Below are positions 1-5,742 of a stretch of DNA of 12,047 nt, in pieces. The stretch is taken from NCBI GenBank assembly GCA_043766165.1, contig JAYUIJ010000027.1, positions 1 through 12,047 of the forward strand, read 5' to 3'. Both the position numbers and the translations under genes were made by a program. The stretch comes from CAIJZX01 sp043766165. Lineage in GTDB: Bacteria; Patescibacteriota; Patescibacteriia; SBBC01; CAIJZX01. The notes beneath the pieces are model-generated. The model was not told where the DNA came from and ran no database searches. It saw nothing but the letters and a program-made list of their open reading frames with translations. Numbering within the stretch: position 1 is the stretch's first letter; each line of letters begins with the position of its first letter.

Positions 1-55
1 GTAACACCCATCGGAGACGTTCTTCTTGGATTGTTTTAACCATAGTGACAGACAT
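1..55 (-). CDS. Probable IS transposase, N-terminal fragment cut by window edge
   Basis: Reading leftward from ATG 55-53 (or the in-frame ATG 43-41), 18 codons stay open to the window edge and contain the peptide VKTIQEERLRWVL. From memory, this resembles the first residues of IS481-like transposases common in Patescibacteria, which start with a similar charged segment before a helix-turn-helix. Only this N-terminus is visible, so catalytic residues cannot be checked and the family is a guess. A palindromic region (48-57/80-89) lies over its start, and the rightward transpeptidase promoter lies beyond, so the insertion would end between about 60 and 107. No Shine-Dalgarno is seen. The stretch could also be a chance open frame. 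Confidence 0.35.
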   Translation of the reverse strand, partial: MSVTMVKTIQEERLRWVL

Positions 56-89
56 GTACCCAGTGTATGGGAAACCGCCATATGTCTGT
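48..89. repeat. Inverted repeat at the left-edge element
   Basis: Positions 48-57 (ACAGACATGT) pair with 80-89 (ATATGTCTGT) over ten positions with one G-U pair. A smaller stem, CCCA 59-62 with TGGG 68-71, sits in the loop. It lies over the start of the leftward fragment and may be part of an insertion-sequence end or the leader of that gene. No T-tract follows, so it is not an obvious terminator. Confidence 0.4.
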
Positions 90-107
90 ACACATTACCC
101 TTTAATA

Positions 108-136
108 TTGACAAACCCCGATTTTTGTGCTAAACT
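108..136 (+). promoter_or_regulatory. Sigma-70-type promoter of the L,D-transpeptidase
   Basis: A perfect -35 TTGACA (108-113) is followed after 17 bp by TAAACT (131-136), which is preceded by TG one base upstream (extended -10). The predicted transcription start is near 143, giving a leader of about 190 nt before ATG 335. This is one of the two strongest promoters in the window. Confidence 0.75.
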
Positions 137-142
137 AAGGAT

Positions 143-311
143 TGTTGAGTGCATATTCATACCATCCTCAACATCTGTTCTTTAGGAAAACAGACAGAAA
201 AACAAAAGCGCGGGGAAAGTCTCCAGGTGAATTGTGTACTGAATCAATTCATTGCAGAATTCACCTGAGTGGCCACATCGCTTCGGCGATTTAACCCTTT
301 GAGACTTTCCC
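143..311 (+). promoter_or_regulatory. Structured 5' leader RNA, candidate cis-regulatory element
   Basis: Complementary segments fill the leader. Hairpin A is 143-149/167-173 (7 bp). Hairpin B is 174-179/189-194 (6 bp). A three-way junction follows. P1 is 213-223 with 301-311, a perfect 11 bp (GGGAAAGTCTC). P2 starts directly next to it, 224-243 with 248-267: a perfect 10 bp, then two single mismatches and one G-U, capped by a TCAA loop. P3 is ATCGC 277-281 with GCGAT 286-290, closed by a cTTCGg tetraloop. P2 pairs the SD-like AGGTGA (225-230) with TCACCT. The structure ends 23 nt before ATG 335. I do not recognise a known riboswitch class. The pairings are read from sequence; the function is inferred. 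Confidence 0.6.
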
Positions 312-334
312 TTCCACCTTTGTTTAAATTTTTT

Positions 335-1753
335 ATGACTACCCCGACCGTCGGCAGTTCCAGATTTTTTGCATATATGTTAACCGCCATCTTGATTGGT
401 GGTTTTGTTGTAACTGTTCCGACATCGTATGCCGCGGAAAAAAGTACCAAGGTTCTACAACGTAACGCAGAAATTCAAGTAGGGTCATCCACGTCGAGAA
501 TTTCGTTATTCACTGGAACGTTTAAAGGTGGCGCGACGATTGCTACGGCTGATGTAAACGCAGACGGTGTTGATGAATACATTGTTGGTGCTGGACCAAA
601 AGGCGGGCCGTTGGTTGAAGTTCGCGCCGCTGACGGATCGTTAATGTCTTCGTTTTATGCGTTTGATAAAAAACTTCGCACTGGCATCACGGTTGCTGCT
701 GGAAATGTTGACGGTAACGGTGCGACACAAATCGTCGTCGCACAGCAAGCTGGCGGAACTTCCGAAGTCCGTGTCTTTACTTGGCAGGGGACTTTAGAAC
801 GAAAGTTCAACGCTTTCGAAGCAAACTACGTGGGCGGAATGAATGTTGCCATCGCAGCCGGACACAATAACTCAGGCGGTTACATTATTGTCGGTTCTGG
901 TTTTGGTCGCGAGAACGAAGTCCGGGCGTATACCGCTTCCGGTTCACAAGTTATTTCTTCCATCTCACCGTTTGGAACAAAATCAGGAAATGGCGTGACG
1001 GTGGCTGGTGGCTGGAGTGATACATACAACCAGCACGTCATCGTGGTCGGTGGTAGCCAAGGCGATAAACCGCTAGTTCAAGTGTATGGATTATTGTCAG
1101 AAAAAAAACTTGGTGAATGGTTAGCGTATGATAAAAATGTAAAAACTGGCATCAACGTTGCATTCCGCGCCGATCGAATTGCCACCGGTCCGTCGCTTGG
1201 TGGTGGACCTGATATGAGAATGTACAGCATGACCGGTACATTACTTTCTAGCACCTTAGTTTTTGAAAATAATTTCCGTGGTGGTGTCCGAGTTGCCGTG
1301 TCGAGCATGAGCGGTAGTTTAATCCCGGTTGCCGTGCCAACCAGCCAATCAGGCACGGGAAACGGAGCGGGAAAAAGAATCGTCGTTTCTTTATCGAAAC
1401 AAACGCTGACTATGTACGAAAACGGCAGCATCGTTTCTCTCCGCCGCGTTTCCACTGGCAAATGGTCCACGCCAACGCCGCCCGGCACGTATCGCACGTA
1501 CAACAAAATTACCAGTGCCTACTCCAAAGCGTACGGCTTGTACATGGAATACTGGATGGCTTTTACGCCGGACGGTTCGATGGGACTACATTCGTTACCA
1601 TATTGGAAACTAAAAAACGGTGGTCGGTTATACGAAGGCGCGGCCCACATTGGCACACCGGTCTCACACGGCTGCATCCGCCAAACCTTAGCTGAAGCAA
1701 AATCGCTCTATGACTGGGCGCCGGTTGGGACGCCAGTGGTGATCGAAAAATAG
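335..1753 (+). CDS. Secreted L,D-transpeptidase with FG-GAP-like beta-propeller
   Basis: The protein is 472 aa. ATG 335 gives a signal peptide with an arginine before a hydrophobic core and a likely cleavage after SYAA (residue ~34). An in-frame GTG at 269 would give an implausibly long n-region and lies inside the leader structure. Residues about 32-330 hold five to six repeats of ~50 aa with the pattern GG-x-VA-x-G followed by a GGP/EVRV strand, as in FG-GAP/VCBS propellers. Residues about 347-470 are a YkuD domain with SHGCIR; the catalytic Cys is residue 447 (codon 1673-1675) and the conserved His is two residues before it. YkuD enzymes form 3-3 peptidoglycan cross-links outside the membrane, using the Cys to attack the tetrapeptide donor. 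The propeller probably binds wall or surface partners (inference). The gene stands alone behind its own promoter. Confidence 0.88.
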   Translation: MTTPTVGSSRFFAYMLTAILIGGFVVTVPTSYAAEKSTKVLQRNAEIQVGSSTSRISLFTGTFKGGATIATADVNADGVDEYIVGAGPKGGPLVEVRAADGSLMSSFYAFDKKLRTGITVAAGNVDGNGATQIVVAQQAGGTSEVRVFTWQGTLERKFNAFEANYVGGMNVAIAAGHNNSGGYIIVGSGFGRENEVRAYTASGSQVISSISPFGTKSGNGVTVAGGWSDTYNQHVIVVGGSQGDKPLVQVYGLLSEKKLGEWLAYDKNVKTGINVAFRADRIATGPSLGGGPDMRMYSMTGTLLSSTLVFENNFRGGVRVAVSSMSGSLIPVAVPTSQSGTGNGAGKRIVVSLSKQTLTMYENGSIVSLRRVSTGKWSTPTPPGTYRTYNKITSAYSKAYGLYMEYWMAFTPDGSMGLHSLPYWKLKNGGRLYEGAAHIGTPVSHGCIRQTLAEAKSLYDWAPVGTPVVIEK

Positions 1754-1758
1754 ACGAC

Positions 1759-1787
1759 TTGTCGAATAGGCAGGATTCCTCTATACT
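1759..1787 (+). promoter_or_regulatory. Promoter of secDF
   Basis: A -35-like TTGTCG (1759-1764) is spaced 17 bp from a good -10 TATACT (1782-1787). The -10 sits inside a perfect 6-bp palindrome, CCTCTA/TAGAGG (1778-1783/1787-1792), and the whole is bracketed by a 7-bp inverted repeat (1750-1756/1796-1802), so a repressor could bind here (inference). Transcription would start near 1794. Confidence 0.55.
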
Positions 1788-1817
1788 AGAGGCCACGTCT
1801 ATCAATTTTGTGTTGTC

Positions 1818-1928
1818 ATGAATCCAGCCAGAAGCGACGAGTGCCATGATTATTTCCCCTACTATTTTTTACAGCGCGAACGCCAAGTGCAGTGTGACGC
1901 TTTATTTCTATCACTTCTAGCTGGATGA
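1818..1928 (+). CDS. Small upstream ORF overlapping the secD start (candidate leader peptide)
   Basis: ATG 1818 opens a 36-codon frame that ends at TGA 1926-1928, overlapping the secD ATG (1925-1927) as ATGA, the same junction type used between the genes at 5739. The product starts MNPARSDEC, is mixed and rather aromatic in the middle, and ends in a short hydrophobic stretch (ALFLSLLAG). It is not a signal peptide and has no recognisable domain. The predicted start of transcription is ~24 nt upstream. No Shine-Dalgarno is seen, but this is true of most genes here. Codons 2-6 form one arm of a stem whose other arm covers the secD start, so translating this frame would open that stem. A 36-codon open frame can arise by chance, so expression is uncertain. 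Confidence 0.35.
   Translation: MNPARSDECHDYFPYYFLQRERQVQCDALFLSLLAG
1822..1926 (+). promoter_or_regulatory. Stem covering the secD start codon
   Basis: Positions 1822-1834 (ATCCAGCCAGAAG) pair with 1914-1926 (CTTCTAGCTGGAT) over 13 positions with one C-A mismatch. The 3' arm contains the first two bases of the secD ATG and the ten bases before it. In mRNA this would hide the initiation site unless ribosomes on the small upstream frame, or another factor, opened it. The pairing is seen directly; regulation is inferred. Confidence 0.45.
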
Positions 1929-3586
1929 AAAGTCGCAGTATCTGGATTTCCACCGTCTTTCTCCTGCTCTTGATTGCGGCGGCTGGTGTAGTTGATTATC
2001 CAAAAGGTCCAAATATCCACCTGGGTAATTTTCGCCGTGACCTGAATATCCGCCTCGGGTTGGATTTACAAGGTGGAACCAGCTTGCAGTACACGGCTGA
2101 TGTCTCTAAAGTACCGTCTGCCGATCGTGCCTCAGCTTTGGATGGGGTTCGTGATGTGATTGAGCGCCGGGTCAATGCCTACGGCGTGGCGGAACCAGTC
2201 ATTCAAACAAGTCGGGTTGGGGCCGACTATCGGGTCAGTGTTGACTTGGCGGGGGTGAAAGATATTAATCAGGCGATAAAACTGATTGGCGAAACGCCGC
2301 TTCTAGAATTCCGTGAACAAGGAACACCAACCGGATTATCTGATACAGACGCGCTAAAAAAAGTTAATGAAGTTTTAGCACAAGTCAAAAAACCAAAAGC
2401 AGATTTCGCGGCTCTGACAAAAAAATATTCTGACGATACGGGCAGCAAAGGAACTGGTGGTGACTTAGGGTTTGCCAAAGAAGGGCAATTTGTGGTGGAA
2501 TTTGACAAGGCATTATTCAAAGATTTAAAAGATGGGGAAATTACTAAGGAACCGGTGAAAACGCAGTTTGGTTATCATATTATTAAACGGATTGAATCTA
2601 AAACGGAAAAAGTGGACGGCAAGGATGTGCTCGAAGTACATGGGGCACATATTCTTATTGGCGTGCTCACCTCGCCAATAAACCAAAATAATTACGTCGC
2701 TACGTCGTTGACTGGTAAACAGTTGAAACGAGCAGATGTCGTCTTCGATCCAAATAGTGGCGCACCGGAAGTTCAGCTGCAATTTAATAGTGAAGGCACA
2801 AAACTTTTTGCCGAGTTAACCAAGAAAAATTTAAATAAAATTATTGCCATCTATTTAGATGGCGCAGCCATTAGTACACCAAATGTCCAAACGGAAATTA
2901 CCAACGGAACGGCAGTCATCACCGGCAACTTTGCTTTAAAGGATGCTAAAGATCTAGCCAAACGACTAAATGCCGGTGCCTTACCGGTACCGATCACTCT
3001 AGTTAGTCAACAAAACGTCGGCGCTACACTGGGCCGCGAATCCATTGAGCGAAGTTTAGTGGCTGGATTAATCGGCTTGTTACTGGTGGCTATTTTCATG
3101 ATTATCTATTACCGCTTGCCAGGGTTATTGGCGGTGTTTGCCTTATTCATCTACACCCTGATTGTTTTGGCTATTTTCAAACTGTGGCCGGTGACGCTCA
3201 CGTTAGCCGGTATTGCTGGGTTTATTCTATCGATCGGGATGGCTGTCGACGCGAACATTCTTGTTTTCGAACGGACTAAGGAAGAGCTGATGAATGGTCG
3301 CCCATTGCTATCGGCTATTGATGAAGGTTTTCGCCGAGCTTGGCTTTCAATTCGCGATTCTAACGTTTCAAGTTTGATTACGGCCTTCATCTTAATCTGG
3401 TTTGGATCGAGTTTAATTAAAGGGTTCGCGGTGACATTATCAATCGGAATTCTTGTTTCTATGTTCTCCGCCTTAACGGTTACTCGGACATTATTGCATT
3501 TGGTAGTGAGTAAATGGATGGCCAAACACCTATGGTTATTTGGTTACACCACTCCGAAAATGATTGAACCTGAACATCATGTATAA
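1925..3586 (+). CDS. secD: Protein translocase subunit SecD with inserted parvulin-type PPIase domain
   Basis: The 553-aa protein is an RND-type subunit of the SecDF complex, which uses the proton gradient to pull preproteins out of the SecYEG channel. TM1 is at about 5-24. The P1 region carries the LDLQGGTSLQ motif (46-55), and the later domain includes LNAGALPVPI (348-357). TM2-6 span about 377-525, with GMAVDANILVFER (438-450) in TM4. Between LLEFR (126-130) and LTGKQLKRA (262-270) lies an insertion of ~120 residues that ordinary SecD lacks. It contains YSDDTGSKGTGGDLGF (168-183) and QFGYHIIK (214-221), hallmarks of the PPIC/rotamase fold, then AHILI (241-245), which normally opens that fold. 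Catalytic-type residues H218, D180 and H242 are all present. The insertion faces the extracytoplasmic side, where it could assist folding of emerging chains. secF overlaps its 3' end. Confidence 0.95.
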   Translation: MKSRSIWISTVFLLLLIAAAGVVDYPKGPNIHLGNFRRDLNIRLGLDLQGGTSLQYTADVSKVPSADRASALDGVRDVIERRVNAYGVAEPVIQTSRVGADYRVSVDLAGVKDINQAIKLIGETPLLEFREQGTPTGLSDTDALKKVNEVLAQVKKPKADFAALTKKYSDDTGSKGTGGDLGFAKEGQFVVEFDKALFKDLKDGEITKEPVKTQFGYHIIKRIESKTEKVDGKDVLEVHGAHILIGVLTSPINQNNYVATSLTGKQLKRADVVFDPNSGAPEVQLQFNSEGTKLFAELTKKNLNKIIAIYLDGAAISTPNVQTEITNGTAVITGNFALKDAKDLAKRLNAGALPVPITLVSQQNVGATLGRESIERSLVAGLIGLLLVAIFMIIYYRLPGLLAVFALFIYTLIVLAIFKLWPVTLTLAGIAGFILSIGMAVDANILVFERTKEELMNGRPLLSAIDEGFRRAWLSIRDSNVSSLITAFILIWFGSSLIKGFAVTLSIGILVSMFSALTVTRTLLHLVVSKWMAKHLWLFGYTTPKMIEPEHHV

Positions 3587-4478
3587 GATTATCCAAAAAC
3601 GTAATTGGTTATTCGCGGTCTCGATTGCTATTTTAATTCCGGGATTGGTATCGTTATTTATTTGGGGATTACGACCGGCGATTGATTTCACTGGTGGTAG
3701 TCGACTGACGGTTACTTTTGCTAACAAGCGAGTCGAGAGTCCTGTGGTCGCAAAAACCGTAACCGATTTGAAATTTGGCACCGCCACCGCCCAAACGTTA
3801 GGGGACCACGACATGGTTGTCAGTTTGCCGAATATCACCAACGACCAGCGCCAACAAATTGTTGATAAACTAAACAGTGAATATACCGGCGTCTCAGAAA
3901 AATCATTTGAAACAATCGGTCCGACTGTCGGTAAAGAATTATTACGCCGTTCTATTACCTCGATTATTATCGTGCTGATTGCAATAATTTTGTACATCAG
4001 CTGGGCCTTCCGCAAAGTTGGCGTTGGTCCAGTACCGGCTTGGGTCTACGGCGCGTCTGCCGTAATTGCCTTAGCTCATGATATTCTCATTGTGGTTGGT
4101 ATTTTTTCTATTCTGGGGCATTATTACAAAATAGAAATTGATAGTTTGTTTGTGACGGCGCTGCTCACTGTTTTAGGATTCTCGGTACACGATACGATTG
4201 TCGTCTTTGACCGCGTTCGTGAACGATTACTCCTTGGGACTGAGCATACGTTTGAGCAAACGGTCAACGTCAGCTTAAACCAAACCTTAGTCCGTTCACT
4301 CAATACGTCATTAACAACCTTACTCGTTTTAACAGCGCTCTACTTATTTGGGGGAGTTACTATACGAAATTTCGTCTTGGCTCTATTAATTGGCATTGCA
4401 AGCGGAACATACTCATCTATTTTCGTTGCTTCACCGCTACTTGTCGTTTACGAACGGTTTAAGCGGCGGAATCGGTAG
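3579..4478 (+). CDS. secF: Protein translocase subunit SecF
   Basis: The protein is 299 aa from ATG 3579, which overlaps the last eight bases of secD, so the two are translationally coupled. A TTG 15 bases upstream is in frame but less likely. TM1 is at about 11-30 and is followed by the IDFTGG motif (35-40), a short extracytoplasmic domain, and TM2-6 from about 124 to 290. Diagnostic SecF motifs are AHDILIVVG (166-174), GFSVHDTIVVFDRVRE (200-215) and GIASGTYSSIF (272-282). The protein pairs with SecD to form the proton-driven channel that completes preprotein release. Length and motifs are ordinary, so the unusual PPIase addition is confined to SecD. A terminator follows directly. Confidence 0.95.
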   Translation: MYKIIQKRNWLFAVSIAILIPGLVSLFIWGLRPAIDFTGGSRLTVTFANKRVESPVVAKTVTDLKFGTATAQTLGDHDMVVSLPNITNDQRQQIVDKLNSEYTGVSEKSFETIGPTVGKELLRRSITSIIIVLIAIILYISWAFRKVGVGPVPAWVYGASAVIALAHDILIVVGIFSILGHYYKIEIDSLFVTALLTVLGFSVHDTIVVFDRVRERLLLGTEHTFEQTVNVSLNQTLVRSLNTSLTTLLVLTALYLFGGVTIRNFVLALLIGIASGTYSSIFVASPLLVVYERFKRRNR

Positions 4479-4482
4479 GTTG

Positions 4483-4509
4483 AACAGCCTTTATTTCAAG
4501 CTGTTTTTT
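4483..4509 (+). terminator. Rho-independent terminator after secF
   Basis: AACAGC (4483-4488) pairs with GCTGTT (4500-4505) around an 11-nt loop, and the 3' arm runs into six consecutive T (4504-4509). It begins five bases after the secF stop and separates secDF from the next promoter. Confidence 0.7.
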
Positions 4510-4524
4510 GATTCAAATGATTGC

Positions 4525-4553
4525 TTGACACATTGTCAATAATGTGCTATACT
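4525..4553 (+). promoter_or_regulatory. Near-consensus promoter of the sigma-4 protein/ATPase operon
   Basis: TTGACA (4525-4530) and TATACT (4548-4553) are 17 bp apart, with TG placed as an extended -10 (4545-4546). The expected start is near 4560, giving a leader of ~28 nt. Two overlapping palindromes cover it: TTGAC/GTCAA (4525-4529/4535-4539) over the -35 and ACATT/AATGT (4530-4534/4541-4545) in the spacer, which suggests an operator (inference). Confidence 0.78.
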
Positions 4554-4587
4554 GCGGTTTGTAAGGTATTTTCAGGTATTCCACATT

Positions 4588-5742
4588 ATGGACGACAACA
4601 ACCTATCCCAACCACAGGCGAACCTACTCGACCGGGTGCTTCAAAGTCAGCAAACTGAGACCTTGGAGAATTTTGACGCATTGGAAACCGTCAGCAGCTT
4701 ATTGAAACTCGTCTCAGTCAAAGAAGCTGACGTTATTCGCCGACGCTATGGATTAGGACAAAACGAACCGGAAACATTAGAAATGATCGGGCAGTCATAT
4801 ACAGTTACCCGCGAACGCGTTCGACAGATCCAGCACTGGGCGATTAAACATCTCAAAGATTCTTCCTCAACCGCCCATTTGTTGCATGGGCTCTTCTTGG
4901 TCTTACAGCAATTATTGGAATCACACGGCGGATTAATGTTGGAAGAAGAATTGTTGCAACATTTGCAAGGCACAGGGGAGTCGACACGACCACGGCAAGC
5001 GGCTGTTCGCTTTTTATTAGAACAATTGCTTGATGACAAAGTTGAGCCAGTCACTGACGCTGCCTTTAAACCGTATTGGAAATTAAAATTTGGTAATGTT
5101 TCTCTTTTAACTGATGTGATACAGGAAGCAAAGAAAATTTTAGAAGCCGCTGGTAAACCATTAGCCCAAAGCGATGTGATTCAACGCCTGCAAGTCACCG
5201 ACGTTGTCAAACAACACCACGACCAGTTACCAGAACAGATATTACTCAGCTACATCAGCGTCGCTACCTCGATTGAACGCAATCCCTTCGGCGAGCTAGG
5301 TTTGCGAACCTGGGGCACTATCGTTCCGAAGCGGATGCATGATAAAATACTCTTGGTCATGCGCAAGCACGGCAAGCCTATGCACTTTCAGGAAATTACG
5401 TTAACGATTAACGAAATTGGTTTTGATCACCGACAAGCCTATCCGCCGACGGTGCATAACGAACTGATTCTCAATAAAGAATACGTTTTAGTGGGACGCG
5501 GTATCTACGCCTTACGCGAGTGGGGATATAAACCAGGCGTAGTAGCAGATGTTTTGGTTAGCATTCTCCATGATAAGAATGAACCGATGACTCGCGATGA
5601 ATTAGTCACGACCGTCATGCAACAGCGGATGGTCAAAAAAAATACCATTGCTTTAGCGCTCACAAACAAAGACAAATTCCGTCGCCTGGCTGACGGCCGC
5701 TATACATTAGCGGAGCCGGTCCCGACGATACCTCCTCAATGA
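4588..5742 (+). CDS. Sigma-70 region 4 protein with winged-helix/HARE-HTH repeats
   Basis: The 384-aa protein has an N-terminal sigma region 4: residues about 40-91 include DVIRRRYGL and TRERVRQIQHWAIKHL, the helix-turn-helix that in RpoD reads the -35 element. Region 2, needed for -10 melting and core binding, is absent, so it is not a complete sigma factor. The rest can be read as four winged-helix-like units: about 97-167, 172-247, 248-315 and 316-377. The third, with HGKPMHFQEI and GRGIYALREWG, matches the HARE-HTH type found in the RNA polymerase delta subunit; the fourth ends in ADGRYTLAE. It is probably a DNA-binding transcription regulator or an RNA polymerase accessory factor. It opens a three-gene operon and overlaps the next gene by ATGA. 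The start is the first ATG after the promoter; CAGGT is the only weak ribosome site. Confidence 0.8.
   Translation: MDDNNLSQPQANLLDRVLQSQQTETLENFDALETVSSLLKLVSVKEADVIRRRYGLGQNEPETLEMIGQSYTVTRERVRQIQHWAIKHLKDSSSTAHLLHGLFLVLQQLLESHGGLMLEEELLQHLQGTGESTRPRQAAVRFLLEQLLDDKVEPVTDAAFKPYWKLKFGNVSLLTDVIQEAKKILEAAGKPLAQSDVIQRLQVTDVVKQHHDQLPEQILLSYISVATSIERNPFGELGLRTWGTIVPKRMHDKILLVMRKHGKPMHFQEITLTINEIGFDHRQAYPPTVHNELILNKEYVLVGRGIYALREWGYKPGVVADVLVSILHDKNEPMTRDELVTTVMQQRMVKKNTIALALTNKDKFRRLADGRYTLAEPVPTIPPQ

Noticed and set aside
204..235. GGGGAAAGTCTCC in the leader recalls the GAGGAAAGTCC segment of RNase P RNA
   Set aside because: The other conserved RNase P regions are missing and there is less than 200 nt before the coding region; the segment is explained by the P1 stem.
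269..334. GTG 269 as start of the transpeptidase
   Set aside because: It would place over 50 residues before the signal-peptide core and lies inside the leader structure; ATG 335 gives a normal signal peptide.
3564..3578. TTG 3564 as start of secF
   Set aside because: ATG 3579 gives the usual SecF N-terminus and a typical short overlap with secD.
3151..4015. Long open frames on the minus strand within secD and secF
   Set aside because: They are antisense shadows of well-supported SecD/SecF coding sequence and show no protein family features.
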